A stretch of DNA of 64,000 nucleotides from NCBI RefSeq assembly GCF_022747945.1, contig NZ_JALDST010000001.1:6076001-6140000 (forward strand), read 5' to 3'. The position numbers were made by a program, and so were the translations under genes. The stretch's first letter is position 1. The number at the start of each line of letters is the position of its first letter. This document shows positions 35,093-44,523 of the stretch, piece by piece. The DNA is from Micromonospora sp. R77. GTDB taxonomy: Bacteria > Actinomycetota > Actinomycetes > Mycobacteriales > Micromonosporaceae. Below the pieces are notes generated by a model. The model was not told the origin of the DNA and did no database searches. It saw only the letters and a program-made list of their open reading frames with translations.

Positions 35093-35212
35093 GGCGCTAG
35101 TCAAGCACCAGCCACCTGGCCGGGCAAGGGAGTGCACGGGTTTGCCGCGCGTTTGCCACGGATCCCGCCGCGGACCCGGTGGCCGGTTCTTCGCCGGCCG
35201 ACGGCAAACAAT

Positions 35213-35226
35213 GGCAAACGGTTGCC
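35213..35226. promoter_or_regulatory. LacI-type operator before the uronate operon
   Basis: GGCAAACGGTTGCC, near-palindromic, 62 bp before uxaC. It shares the pattern GGCAAnCGnTTGCC with the site at 40434, linking the two units to one regulator. Confidence 0.65.
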
Positions 35227-35288
35227 TCAGCCCTGGCGGGCTCACTAGCTTCGCCTGAGTGACACACCCCTGCGGGAGGAACCTCGCT

Positions 35289-36749
35289 GTGACGACGCAC
35301 CACGACCTGCCCGCGGTTGCCGACCCGGATCGGCTGTTCCCGGCTGATCCGACCACCCGAGCCGTTGCCCGGGAGCTGTTCGCGCTGGTGGAGAAGGCGC
35401 CGATCCTGTCGCCACACGGCCATGTGGAGCCACGGCTGCTGGCCGACGACGTCTCCTTCACCGACGCCGCGACGTTGCTCGTCACGCCAGACCACTACGT
35501 CACCCGACTGTTGCACGCAAACGGCGTCGGACTGGACCGGCTGCGGCCGTCGGAGGACACTTCCCCACGGGACGTCTGGCGGGCCTTCTGCGCCGGGTGG
35601 CCGGCCTTCGCCGGCACCGCCTCCGGCTACTGGATCGCCAGCGAGCTGCACCACGTCCTCGGCGTCGGCCAGCCGTCGGAGAAGCACGCCGACGCACTCT
35701 TCGACGACATCGGCGCGGTGTTGGCGCGCCCGGACCACCGGCCCCGCAGCCTGTTCCGTCGCTTCGGCATCGAGGTGCTGGCGACGACGGACGACCCCCT
35801 CGACCCACTCGACACCCACGCCCGGCTCGCCGCGGCCGAGGACCGGTCCGGCGGGCCCGACGCGCCGCTCGGCGGTCGGGTGATCCCCACCTTCCGGCCG
35901 GACCGCTACCTGGCCGCCGGCGCCCCCGCCTGGTCCGCGGCCGTTGACGAGCTGATCGCCGTCGCCGGCGACGGGCACACCGGGTACGTCGGCTACCTCA
36001 CCGCGCTGGCCAACCGACGGGCACACTTCGTCGCGCACGGCGCGGTCTCCGCCGACCACGGTGTCGCCACACCCGAGACGCTGGACCTGGATCCGGTGCC
36101 GGCGCGGGAGCTCTTCGACCGGCTCCGGGCCACCCCGGTCGCCGAACGTGACCCGGCCGACGTGGCGGCGTTCGAGCAGCACATGCTCGTGGAGATGGCC
36201 CGGATGTCGGTCGACGACGGGCTGGTGATGACCCTCCACCCCGGCATCCACCGCAACCACCACCCGGAGACCTTCGCCCGGTACGGGCCGGACACCGGCC
36301 ACGACATCCCAGTCCGTACCGACTTCACCGCGGCACTGCGGCCCCTGCTGTCCCGGTTCGGCACCGAACCCGGGTTCCACCTGGTGCTGTTCACCACCGA
36401 CGAGACGACGTTCTCCCGGGAGTTGGCGCCGCTCGCCGGCTTCTACCCGTCGGTGTACCTCGGCGCGCCCTGGTGGTTCCTGGACAGCCCGTACGCGATC
36501 CGCAGGTTCCGTGAGGCGGTCACCGAGACGGCCGGTTTCAGTCGCTCGTCGGGGTTCGTCGACGACACCCGGGCGTTCCTGTCCATCCCGGTGCGCCACG
36601 ACGCGGCCCGGCGGGTGGAGGCGGGAGTCCTCGCCCGGCTGGTCACCGAGCATCGCATCACGCAGTCGCAGGCCGCCGGGATCATCGTCGACCTGGTCGA
36701 CGCCACCCCGCGCCGCGTCTTCAAGCTGCCCAGCCGGCCCGGCGCATGA
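35289..36749 (+). CDS. uxaC: Uronate (glucuronate) isomerase
   Basis: 486 residues from GTG 35289 with GGGAGGA 9 nt upstream. Amidohydrolase-like enzyme that isomerises D-glucuronate to D-fructuronate (or D-galacturonate to D-tagaturonate). The metal-binding HGH of SPHGHVEP lies near residue 40; other family marks are MTLHPGIHRNHHPE, YLGAPWWFLDSPYA near the C-terminus and FSRSSGFVDDTRAFLSIP. First gene of an operon with a fructuronate reductase-like gene (ATGA overlap) and mannonate dehydratase. Next to a GH10 xylanase, the natural substrate is probably glucuronate released from glucuronoxylan. Confidence 0.94.
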   Translation: MTTHHDLPAVADPDRLFPADPTTRAVARELFALVEKAPILSPHGHVEPRLLADDVSFTDAATLLVTPDHYVTRLLHANGVGLDRLRPSEDTSPRDVWRAFCAGWPAFAGTASGYWIASELHHVLGVGQPSEKHADALFDDIGAVLARPDHRPRSLFRRFGIEVLATTDDPLDPLDTHARLAAAEDRSGGPDAPLGGRVIPTFRPDRYLAAGAPAWSAAVDELIAVAGDGHTGYVGYLTALANRRAHFVAHGAVSADHGVATPETLDLDPVPARELFDRLRATPVAERDPADVAAFEQHMLVEMARMSVDDGLVMTLHPGIHRNHHPETFARYGPDTGHDIPVRTDFTAALRPLLSRFGTEPGFHLVLFTTDETTFSRELAPLAGFYPSVYLGAPWWFLDSPYAIRRFREAVTETAGFSRSSGFVDDTRAFLSIPVRHDAARRVEAGVLARLVTEHRITQSQAAGIIVDLVDATPRRVFKLPSRPGA

Positions 36750-38068
36750 CCGCACGGCGGGTCGTCCATCTCGGACTGGGCAACTTCCATCGCGCCCATC
36801 AGTGCTGGTGGACCGGGGCGGTCGCGGGCCGGGAGGACGCGGAACAGTGGTCCGTCACCGCGTTCACCGGACGACGCCCGGACGCGGCCGAGCTGCTGCG
36901 GGCGCAGGACTGCCGCTACACGCTCGTCGAGCGGAGCGATCGCGGCGACCACTACACCCTGGTCACCGCGATGACCGGGGCGTACGACGGCGCGGACCTC
37001 GACGCCCTCCGGTCGGCCATGTCCGATCCGCACACCGGCATCGTCACGCTGACCGTGACCGAGGCGGGATACCACCTGGGCGCCGGCGGCGTGCTCGACC
37101 TGGACCGGCCGGCGGTCGCCGCCGACCGGGCAGCCCTCACCGCACCGGACGGCGGGTGCGGCCCCGCCACCGCCCCGGGTCGCCTGCTGCTCGGCCTGCG
37201 GGAGCGGCTCCACGCGGACGCCGGCCCGCTCGCGGTCGTCCCGTGCGACAACGTCACCGGCAACGGCCAGGTGCTGCGCCGCGCGCTCCTGACGCTATCC
37301 GCGTCGCTGCCGGGTACGGAGTACGCCCGGCTGACGGAGTGGATCGAGTCCTCGGTCACCTTCGTAGACACCAGCGTCGACCGCATCACGCCACGCACCA
37401 CCGAGGCGGACCGGGCGGCCGTCCGCGACGCGACCGGGTTCGCCGACCGCGCGCCGGTGGTCACCGAACCGTTCCGCGACTGGGTGCTCGCCGGCGACTT
37501 TCCGGCCGGCCGCCCCGCCTGGGAACGCGCGGGGGCGCGCTTCGTCACCACGCTCGCACCGTGGGAGCGCCGGAAACTCTGGCTGCTCAACGGCGCTCAC
37601 TCGCTGCTGGCATACACCGGGATCGCGGCCGGACACCGGACGGTGGCCCAGGCGATCGCGGACCCTCGCCTGGCGGAGCTGACGCGGTGCTGGTGGGACG
37701 AGGTGGAGCCGCTGCTCGACGGCGCCGCGGGTGACGTGGCGGGCTACCGGCGCGACCTGATGAGCCGGTTCGGCAACACAGCGATCGCCCACCAGCTGAC
37801 CCAGATCGCCGAGGACGGCCTGCACAAGCTGCGACTGCGGGTGGCCGAGCCGGCGCTGCTGCGTCGTCGGGCCGGGCTGTCGGCGGAGGTCGCCGCCCGG
37901 ATCGTCGCGGCCTGGATCGACTTCACCCGTACTCCGGGCGCACGGCTCGGCGCTGCGCCGCCGGGCACCGGCCGGGACACCGCAGCGCAGGTCGCCGTGC
38001 TCTCGCCGGCGCTCGCCGACGACCGGGCCTTCGTTGACGCCGTACGCCATCACCGCCGCCACCGATAG
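36746..38068 (+). CDS. uxuB: Mannitol dehydrogenase-family oxidoreductase (D-fructuronate reductase/mannonate oxidoreductase)
   Basis: 440 residues. The N-terminal nucleotide-binding loop [14 protein letters not shown] and the C-terminal catalytic block [16 protein letters not shown] (Lys/Asn/His of polyol dehydrogenases) are clear. Also TVTEAGYHL and [14 protein letters not shown]. It starts in the uxaC stop (ATGA). In this setting the reaction is NAD(P)H-dependent reduction of fructuronate to mannonate, the step between UxaC and mannonate dehydratase. The family also includes tagaturonate and mannitol enzymes, so the symbol rests on context. Confidence 0.88.
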   Translation: MTARRVVHLGLGNFHRAHQCWWTGAVAGREDAEQWSVTAFTGRRPDAAELLRAQDCRYTLVERSDRGDHYTLVTAMTGAYDGADLDALRSAMSDPHTGIVTLTVTEAGYHLGAGGVLDLDRPAVAADRAALTAPDGGCGPATAPGRLLLGLRERLHADAGPLAVVPCDNVTGNGQVLRRALLTLSASLPGTEYARLTEWIESSVTFVDTSVDRITPRTTEADRAAVRDATGFADRAPVVTEPFRDWVLAGDFPAGRPAWERAGARFVTTLAPWERRKLWLLNGAHSLLAYTGIAAGHRTVAQAIADPRLAELTRCWWDEVEPLLDGAAGDVAGYRRDLMSRFGNTAIAHQLTQIAEDGLHKLRLRVAEPALLRRRAGLSAEVAARIVAAWIDFTRTPGARLGAAPPGTGRDTAAQVAVLSPALADDRAFVDAVRHHRRHR

Positions 38069-38078
38069 GACGACCATC

Positions 38079-39323
38079 ATGACCATCGCCTTCGCCGAGG
38101 TACTCGTCACCAGCCCCGGCCGGAACTTCGTGACTTTGCGGATCACCACCTCCGACGGCGTCACCGGGCTCGGCGACGCCACCGTCAACGGCCGGGAACT
38201 CGCCGTCGCCGCGTACCTGACCGAGCATGTCGTCCCGCTGCTGATCGGCCGGGACGAGCAGCAGGTCGAGGACACCTGGCAATACCTGTACCGGGGGGCC
38301 TACTGGCGCCGCGGACCGATCACCATGGCGGCCATCGCCGCGGTCGACACCGCGCTGTGGGACATCAAGGCGAAGATCGCAGGTCTGCCGCTCTACCAGC
38401 TGCTCGGCGGCCGGAGCCGGGCCGGGTGCCTGGCCTACGGTCACGCCTCGGGCAAGGAGTTGCCGGAGCTGTTCGACTCGGTCCGCGCCCATCTGGCCGA
38501 GGGCTACCGGGCGATCCGGATCCAGACCGGCATCCCCGGCCTCGATTCCGTCTACGGTGTCGCCTCCAGCGCCAATGCGGCCAGGGGTGCGGGGGAGTCG
38601 ACCCGGTACGACCACGAGCCGGCCCGACGCGGCGCGCTGCCCGTCGAGGAACAGTGGGACACCCGGGCCTACCTGCGACATGCTCCCGCAGTCTTCGAGG
38701 CGGTCCGCAACGAGTTCGGCCCGGAGCTGCCGCTGCTGCACGACGCACACCACCGGCTCACCCCGATACAGGCGGCGAAGCTCGGCAGGTCCCTCGAACC
38801 GTACGACCTGTTCTGGCTGGAGGATGTGACCCCGGCGGAGAACCAGGACGCGCTGCGTCTGGTCCGCCAGCACACCACCACACCGTTGGCGATCGGCGAG
38901 GTGTTCAACACCATTTGGGATTACCGGAAACTGATCGAGAACCAGCTCATCGACTACGTCCGTTCTCCGATCACCCACGCCGGGGGAGTGACCGGGCTGC
39001 GCCGGATCATGGACTACGCGGCGGTCTACCAGATCAAGTCGGGCGTCCACGGGCCGACCGACGTCTCCCCGGTCGGGCTCGCCGCCGCACTGCATCTGGG
39101 CATCGCGTTGCACAATTTCGGCATCCAGGAGTACATGAAGCACGACCGCCGCACCGACGAGGTGTTCCGGCCGACGTACCGGTTCACCGACGGCCTGCTG
39201 ATTCCGGGCGACGAGCCGGGACTCGGGGTGGGCTACGACGACGAGGTCGCCGGCGCCCACCCGTACGAGCAGGCGTACCTACCGGTCAACCGGCTGCTGG
39301 ACGGTTCGCTGCACGACTGGTGA
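38079..39323 (+). CDS. manD: D-mannonate dehydratase, enolase superfamily (ManD/RspA type)
   Basis: 414 residues from ATG 38079. A capping domain is followed by a barrel with enolase-superfamily ligands: [12 protein letters not shown] (Asp), [11 protein letters not shown] (Glu), [10 protein letters not shown] (Glu). A catalytic His is in [12 protein letters not shown], and [22 protein letters not shown] sits at the domain junction. It dehydrates D-mannonate to 2-keto-3-deoxygluconate, completing the glucuronate branch; it is unrelated in sequence to UxuA. Its last 45 bp overlap tail-to-tail with the LacI gene on the other strand. No KDG kinase or aldolase is seen nearby. Confidence 0.92.
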   Translation: MTIAFAEVLVTSPGRNFVTLRITTSDGVTGLGDATVNGRELAVAAYLTEHVVPLLIGRDEQQVEDTWQYLYRGAYWRRGPITMAAIAAVDTALWDIKAKIAGLPLYQLLGGRSRAGCLAYGHASGKELPELFDSVRAHLAEGYRAIRIQTGIPGLDSVYGVASSANAARGAGESTRYDHEPARRGALPVEEQWDTRAYLRHAPAVFEAVRNEFGPELPLLHDAHHRLTPIQAAKLGRSLEPYDLFWLEDVTPAENQDALRLVRQHTTTPLAIGEVFNTIWDYRKLIENQLIDYVRSPITHAGGVTGLRRIMDYAAVYQIKSGVHGPTDVSPVGLAAALHLGIALHNFGIQEYMKHDRRTDEVFRPTYRFTDGLLIPGDEPGLGVGYDDEVAGAHPYEQAYLPVNRLLDGSLHDW

Positions 39324-40403
39324 GACCGGCTGCGGGGCGGCCGGGCGGCGGTGCGTCGCCCGGCCGCTGGACTGCCGGACGGTCAGGTGGGTCGGCAGGA
39401 TGACGGCGGGGCGGGCGCCTTTGCGTGCCGGGCTGTCCAGGTGCTCCAGCAGCATCGACACGGCGACCCGGCCGGCCCGCTCGATCGGTGCCGTGAGGGT
39501 GGTCAGCGGCGGGTTGCAGAAGTCGGCGCCGAAGATGTCGTCGCAGCCCACCACGCTGATTTCCCCTGGGACGTCGACGCCGCGTTCGGCCAGCCGGTCG
39601 AGGATGCCGATCGCGATCAGGTCGTTGAACGCGATGCATCCGGTCGCGCCGGTGTTTAGCAGCGCGTCCGCGGCCGCCGTGCCGGATGCGCGGGCCGACC
39701 CGAACGGGCCGATCCGGACCGCCGTCAGGCCGTGCCGGGCCATCGCGTTGCGCATCGCCCGCCAGCGCGCCTCGTTGGCCCACGAGTTCGGCGGCCCGCC
39801 GACGTAGACGATCTGCTGGTGGCCCAGCGAGACCAGGTGTTCGGTGGCCTGGGCGACGCCGTCGGGACTGTCGATGACGACGCTGCGTACCCCGGGGACG
39901 TTGCGGTTGATGGTGATGACCGGCATCTCGGCGGCGATGACGCTGAGCGTCTCCTCGGGCAGGCGGGAGGCGGCCAGGACCACGCCGTCGACCGACCGGC
40001 GCACCTTGCCCAGCAGGTGGCTCTCCAGTTCCGGCGACTCCTCGGTGTCGACGAGCAGTTGGGCGTAGCCGGCCGCGCGTAGCTGGTGCTGCGTGCCGCG
40101 GATGATTCCGAAGTAGAACGGGTTCGTCACGTCGGAGACGAGGACGGCGACGGTTCCGGTCCGGCCTGAGGAGAGCGCCCGTGCCTGGGTGTTGGGCACG
40201 TAGTTCATCTGGCGGGCGGCGGCCTGGATGCGTTCCCGGGTGACCCGGCTGACCCGTTCCGGGCGGCTCAGCGCCCGCGACACCGTGGAGGCGGCGACGC
40301 CGGTCAGCGCCGCGATGTCGTTGATCGTCACGCGGCTGTCCCCGCGGGGCGACGGCGGGTCGACGCCATTGTCGGCGGTGTCGGCCGGGCGATCGGTGGT
40401 CAT
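39279..40403 (-). CDS. LacI-family repressor of the uronate loci
   Basis: 374 residues from ATG 40403. [23 protein letters not shown] then [15 protein letters not shown], hinge [15 protein letters not shown]; ligand domain includes [35 protein letters not shown] and [19 protein letters not shown] Pro/Arg-rich tail of about 25 residues goes beyond the family end and overlaps the last 45 bp of manD. The gene is divergent from the ABC transporter operon, with the operator GGCAAGCGATTGCC in between and a matching site before uxaC. It most likely controls both units and itself. Confidence 0.9.
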   Translation of the reverse strand: MTTDRPADTADNGVDPPSPRGDSRVTINDIAALTGVAASTVSRALSRPERVSRVTRERIQAAARQMNYVPNTQARALSSGRTGTVAVLVSDVTNPFYFGIIRGTQHQLRAAGYAQLLVDTEESPELESHLLGKVRRSVDGVVLAASRLPEETLSVIAAEMPVITINRNVPGVRSVVIDSPDGVAQATEHLVSLGHQQIVYVGGPPNSWANEARWRAMRNAMARHGLTAVRIGPFGSARASGTAAADALLNTGATGCIAFNDLIAIGILDRLAERGVDVPGEISVVGCDDIFGADFCNPPLTTLTAPIERAGRVAVSMLLEHLDSPARKGARPAVILPTHLTVRQSSGRATHRRPAAPQPVSPVVQRTVQQPVDR

Positions 40404-40433
40404 GCGGCAAGCAGACCACCGTTGGCAACATAT

Positions 40434-40447
40434 GGCAAGCGATTGCC
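40434..40447. promoter_or_regulatory. LacI-type operator between the repressor and ABC operon
   Basis: GGCAAGCGATTGCC, 31 bp from the repressor ATG and 95 bp before the transporter operon; same pattern as 35213-35226. A half-site-like TTGGCAAC lies just to the left (40422-40429). Confidence 0.7.
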
Positions 40448-40541
40448 GCCGGGTTTTGCGGTTGTTACGTTCCCTCCCACGCTGCACCTTCCGCATCGCC
40501 TAGGCCTTTCCACCAGCGCCCCCACCACGTAAGGAACGCAG

Positions 40542-41864
40542 ATGAGAGCCCTCCGCACCATCGTCGCGGCAACACTGGTTGCCGCCGTCGGCATCCCCCT
40601 CACCGCCTGCGGCTCCGATTCCGCCGGAGACGGCCCCAAGGCAATCAACATGCTCGTCGGAGCCAACGCCATCTACGCCACCGAGCAGCAGGCGTGGTTC
40701 GCCGACGTCTCGGCGAAGTTCGAGAAGCTGACCGGGGCGAAGGTGAACTTCGAGACCTTCGCCAGCCCCACCGACGAACTCACCAAGATCCAGACGTCCA
40801 TGCTGTCCGGTCAGGGACCCGACATCTACTCGCTGGGCACCACCTTCACGCCGACCGCCTACTCGACCGGCGCCTTCGTCAACCTCACCGCCGACGAATG
40901 GAGCAAGATCGGCGGTCGGGACCGATTCCTGCCCTCGACCCTGGGCATCTCCGGACCCGACGCCGAGCACGAGGTCGGGATCCCGTTCACCAGCCGGCCG
41001 TTCGTCATGGCCTACAACAAGGAGATGCTCGCCGCCGCGGGCATCGACAAGCCCGCCGACAGCTGGGACGGGCTGCTCCAGCAGGCCAAGAAGCTGACCA
41101 AGCCCGGCCGGTACGGCATGGCGATCGGCTACGGGGACACCTTCGACCCATGGAAGTTCGTCTGGGCGATGAGCGTGCAGGCCGGCAACCCGCTCGTCAA
41201 GGACGGCAAGGCGCAGTTGACCGATCCCGCCACGGTCAAGGCGTACCAGACCTACCTCGGCTGGCTGGCCACCGACAAGGTCGTCGACCCGGCCGCGACC
41301 GGCTGGAAGAACGCCCAAGCGCTCGCCGCGTTCGGCGCCGGCAAGGCCGCCTTCATGCCGATGGTCTCCGCGACGTCGCGGGTCAGCCTCGACAAGTCCG
41401 CAGTCGCCGGGAAGTACGGCTACGCGCTCATGCCGACGATCCCGCCGGGCGCCACCACCCTGCCGACCGGCGGGGTAGGTGCCACCAGCATCCTCTCCGG
41501 GGACAACCTGGTGATCGCCAAGTACAGCAAGAACAAGGACCTGGCGCTGCGCCTGGTGAACATGCTGACCAGCGCCGAGTCGCAGGAGATCTACTACAAG
41601 ACCTTCGGTGAGCTGCCCACGAACGCCGAACTGGCGACGAAGCTCGCCACCGACCCCACGCTGGCGGCCTCCGTGGAATCCGCGTCCAAGGCACACGGCA
41701 CACCGTTCCACGGCGGCTGGAGCCAGGTGCAGCTCGCCATGGTCAACGTCGTCGTCCAGTCGGTGCCGAACCTCGCCGCCGGCAAGGTCGACGCCAAGGC
41801 CCTCGATGCCCTGCTCGCCAAGGCCCAGTCCGACGCGCAGGCCGCACTCGACAAGGCGAAGTAG
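40542..41864 (+). CDS. ABC transporter sugar-binding lipoprotein
   Basis: 440 residues. Lipoprotein signal: RALRTIVAATLVAAVGIPLT with lipobox LTAC, Cys at residue 23. Family-1 extracellular solute-binding fold: VNFETFASPTDELTKIQTSM, GQGPDIYSLG, IPFTSRPFVMAYNKEML, AFGAGKAAFMPMVS. The first gene of a seven-gene operon with 1-bp or 4-bp spacing throughout. It binds an oligosaccharide or sugar acid outside the membrane; the shared operator with the uronate genes suggests a uronic acid or xylan-derived oligomer (inference). Confidence 0.92.
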   Translation: MRALRTIVAATLVAAVGIPLTACGSDSAGDGPKAINMLVGANAIYATEQQAWFADVSAKFEKLTGAKVNFETFASPTDELTKIQTSMLSGQGPDIYSLGTTFTPTAYSTGAFVNLTADEWSKIGGRDRFLPSTLGISGPDAEHEVGIPFTSRPFVMAYNKEMLAAAGIDKPADSWDGLLQQAKKLTKPGRYGMAIGYGDTFDPWKFVWAMSVQAGNPLVKDGKAQLTDPATVKAYQTYLGWLATDKVVDPAATGWKNAQALAAFGAGKAAFMPMVSATSRVSLDKSAVAGKYGYALMPTIPPGATTLPTGGVGATSILSGDNLVIAKYSKNKDLALRLVNMLTSAESQEIYYKTFGELPTNAELATKLATDPTLAASVESASKAHGTPFHGGWSQVQLAMVNVVVQSVPNLAAGKVDAKALDALLAKAQSDAQAALDKAK

Positions 41865-42842
41865 ATGACGGTCACTGATCCCGTCACCACGGGCGCCCCG
41901 GGCACCGGCGATCTCCGCCGGCCCGGGGTGGCCCCCCGGGCACCGCGCCGCCGTCCCCGCTCCACCGCCGGTGCCGCTGGCGCCCTGTGGCTGCTCGCGC
42001 CGGGTGGCCTGCTCACCGTGGCCGTCATCGTGGTGCCGTTCACCGTTGCGATCATCATGTCGCTGCTCGACCTGGACCAGTACTCGTTCCGGCAGTGGCT
42101 CTCCGCGCCGTTCATCGGCCTGGGCAACTACGCCCAGGCGCTGGCCGGTACGAGCCTGCTGCACGCGGTGTGGGTGAGCGGCTCCGCGGCGGTCGTCGCG
42201 ACGCTCCTCGCGCTGCCGCTGGGGGTGGCCGCCGCGCTCACCACGCACCTGCCCTACCGTGGCCGGGCCGTCGTCCGGTCGCTGTACCTCATCCCGTACG
42301 TGCTGCCCGCCTTCGTCGTCGGCATCATCTGGCGGATCATCCTGCAACCCGACGGCGTCGCCAACCACGGCCTCGCCCAACTCGGCATCGATGGCGGGCT
42401 CTGGCTCAACGGGCCGAAGAGCTACCTCGCCCTGATCCTCGTCCAGACCTGGTCGTCCTGGCCACTGATCTACCTGCTCGCGCTCTCCGGGCTGCAGGGC
42501 ATCGACGGCAGCCTGCACGAGGCCGCCGCGCTCGACGGCGCGGAGTGGGCGGCGAAACTGCGGTACGTCGTCCTCCCGCTGCTGCGCGGCCCGATCTCGC
42601 TCGCCCTGATCATCTCGCTGCTGCACATGTTCAACAGCTTCACGCTGCCGTTCGTGATGTTCGGCGTGCCGGCTCCGCAGGACGTGGAGGTGCTGCCCGT
42701 GCTGACCTACGTGGAGAGTTTCCAGAACCTGCGATTCGGCCTGAGCGCGGCGATGGCCGTGATCTCGCTGGTGCTGATCCTGGTCCCGCTGCTGGTCTAC
42801 CTGCGTACGGTCAAACTCGACACCGAGGAGGCTTCGGCATGA
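41865..42842 (+). CDS. ABC sugar transporter permease 1
   Basis: 325 residues with a cytoplasmic N-terminal tail of ~40 residues, then six hydrophobic helices. The EAA loop that contacts the ATPase reads EAAALDGAEWAAKLRYVVLP. The ATG follows the binding-protein stop directly. MalF-like partner of the next gene. No ATPase is encoded in the operon, so a shared MsiK-type ATPase elsewhere is expected. Confidence 0.92.
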   Translation: MTVTDPVTTGAPGTGDLRRPGVAPRAPRRRPRSTAGAAGALWLLAPGGLLTVAVIVVPFTVAIIMSLLDLDQYSFRQWLSAPFIGLGNYAQALAGTSLLHAVWVSGSAAVVATLLALPLGVAAALTTHLPYRGRAVVRSLYLIPYVLPAFVVGIIWRIILQPDGVANHGLAQLGIDGGLWLNGPKSYLALILVQTWSSWPLIYLLALSGLQGIDGSLHEAAALDGAEWAAKLRYVVLPLLRGPISLALIISLLHMFNSFTLPFVMFGVPAPQDVEVLPVLTYVESFQNLRFGLSAAMAVISLVLILVPLLVYLRTVKLDTEEASA

Positions 42843-43693
42843 CCACGGTGCAGCGGCTGCTGCCGCGCCCGCTCCACGTCGCACTGACAGTGATCCTGCT
42901 GGCCAGCATCGCCGCCCCGGTCAGCTACGTCTTCCTGGCCTCAGTCAACTCCGACCTGGCCGTCGCCGCCGGCGGTTTCTGGCCGGAGCAGGTCACCTTC
43001 ACCAACTACGACCGGATCTGGTCGACGGTTCCGCTCGCCAGAGGGCTGGCCAACAGCCTGATCGTCGCCGGCTCGGTCGCCGTGGCCTGCGCGGTGGTCG
43101 CGGTCTTCTCGGCGTACGTGCTGGTGCGGTACACCTTCCGGGGTCGGCGTACGATCCTGCGCGCACTGCTCGGCATGCAGTCGATTCCCGGGACCCTGCT
43201 GCTCCTGCCCGTCTTCGTGCTCTTCGCGACCATCGGCAACACGCTGGGTGTGGCGACCATCGGCACCCGCTGGTCGCTGTTCGTCACCTACCTCACCTTC
43301 GGGCTGCCGTTCTCGACCTGGATCATGGTCACCTACCTGCGGGGGCTGCCCGGCGAACTCATGGAGGCGGCGCGGATCGACGGCGCCGGTACCTGGCAGA
43401 TCCTGACCCGGATCGTCATCCCGCTGAGCTGGCCTGGCCTGGTCGTCGCCGCCATCTTCGCCTTCCTGCTCGGCTGGAACGACGTGCTGTTCGCCTCCGT
43501 CATGACCAACGTCGACACCCGGACAGCGGCCGTAGTGCTCCAGGTCTTCGGCTCGGCGCAGGAGGGCGGCGCCGTCCCGCCGTACGGGCAGGCGATGGCG
43601 GCCGCGCTCATCTGCGCGCTTCCCGTCGTCACCCTCTACCTCGGATTCCAGCGCTACATCGTCGGCGGCCTCACCGCGGGAGGCGTCAAGTGA
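42839..43693 (+). CDS. ABC sugar transporter permease 2
   Basis: 284 residues, six transmembrane helices, MalG-like. EAA loop: EAARIDGAGTWQILTRIVIP. The ATG overlaps the upstream stop (ATGA) and its own stop overlaps the next start (GTGA). Forms the heterodimeric channel with permease 1. Confidence 0.92.
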   Translation: MTTVQRLLPRPLHVALTVILLASIAAPVSYVFLASVNSDLAVAAGGFWPEQVTFTNYDRIWSTVPLARGLANSLIVAGSVAVACAVVAVFSAYVLVRYTFRGRRTILRALLGMQSIPGTLLLLPVFVLFATIGNTLGVATIGTRWSLFVTYLTFGLPFSTWIMVTYLRGLPGELMEAARIDGAGTWQILTRIVIPLSWPGLVVAAIFAFLLGWNDVLFASVMTNVDTRTAAVVLQVFGSAQEGGAVPPYGQAMAAALICALPVVTLYLGFQRYIVGGLTAGGVK

Positions 43694-44523
43694 CGGCATG
43701 GACCCTGACCGGATTCGGGGACGAGATCGATCCGGACCCGGCCGTGCAGCTCGCGGTGCTCAGCGCCCTCGGCGCCCGCCACATCGAGGTACGCAGCGCG
43801 TGGCGTACCAACGTCGTGGACCTGAGCGACGAGCAACTCGACGCTCTGGCCGGCGCGATCAACGGGCGTGACATGGCGGTCTCGGCGATCGCCTCGCCGG
43901 TCGGCAAGGTCGACGTGACGACCGAGGACGGTGGGGAACTGGTGCGGCTACGCGCCGCCGTGGCCGCCGCGCACCGGTTGGGCTGCCGGTACATCCGGAT
44001 CTTTTCGTTCTACCGGCCGGCGGAGGTGACCGCGGCCGAGATCCGCGACGCTGTGTTGACCCGGATGCGCGCCTTCGCGGACCTCGCCGAGAGCGCCGAC
44101 GTCGTGCTGGTGCACGAGAACGAGAAGGACATCTACGGGGACGTGCCGCAGCGGGTCGCCGACATCGTCGAGTCGGTCGGCTCGCCGGCACTGCGCGTCG
44201 CCTGGGACAACGCCAACTTCGTGCAGGTCGGCGTGCGGCCGTACGACGACGGCTACGCCCTGCTGCGCCCGCATCTGGAATACCTCCAGGTCAAGGACGC
44301 GGTCATGGCGACCGGTGAGGTCGTGCCCGCCGGCCACGGCGACGGTCAGCTGGTCCGGACGCTTACGGCGCTGCGCGACGACGGCTACACCGGCTTCGCC
44401 TCCCTCGAACCACACCTCGCCAGCCAGCACGAACTCGGCGGGTTCTCCGGACCGGCGGAGTTCGGCCGGGCGGCACGTGCCTTCGCGAACCTCACCACCT
44501 CGATAGGAGTACGACTGCAATGA
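43690..44523 (+). CDS. Sugar phosphate isomerase/epimerase-like TIM barrel protein 1
   Basis: 277 residues, xylose-isomerase-like (AP endonuclease 2) barrel: FGDEIDPDPAVQLAVLSALG, HIEVRSAW, LVHENEKDIYGDVPQRVADI, RVAWDNANFVQ, YLQVKDAV and ASLEPHL. The conserved Glu/Asp/His residues of a divalent-metal site are visible (HEN, WDNANF, SLEPHL). Members include hydroxypyruvate isomerase, tagaturonate and myo-inosose enzymes; the substrate is undecided. GTG start in the permease stop and ATGA overlap to the next gene. Confidence 0.82.
   Translation: MTAWTLTGFGDEIDPDPAVQLAVLSALGARHIEVRSAWRTNVVDLSDEQLDALAGAINGRDMAVSAIASPVGKVDVTTEDGGELVRLRAAVAAAHRLGCRYIRIFSFYRPAEVTAAEIRDAVLTRMRAFADLAESADVVLVHENEKDIYGDVPQRVADIVESVGSPALRVAWDNANFVQVGVRPYDDGYALLRPHLEYLQVKDAVMATGEVVPAGHGDGQLVRTLTALRDDGYTGFASLEPHLASQHELGGFSGPAEFGRAARAFANLTTSIGVRLQ

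Noticed and set aside
40500..42884. 794-codon minus-strand frame opposite the ABC operon
   Set aside because: No recognisable domain and no ribosome site; the plus strand has the lipobox, EAA loops and tight gene spacing of a real operon.
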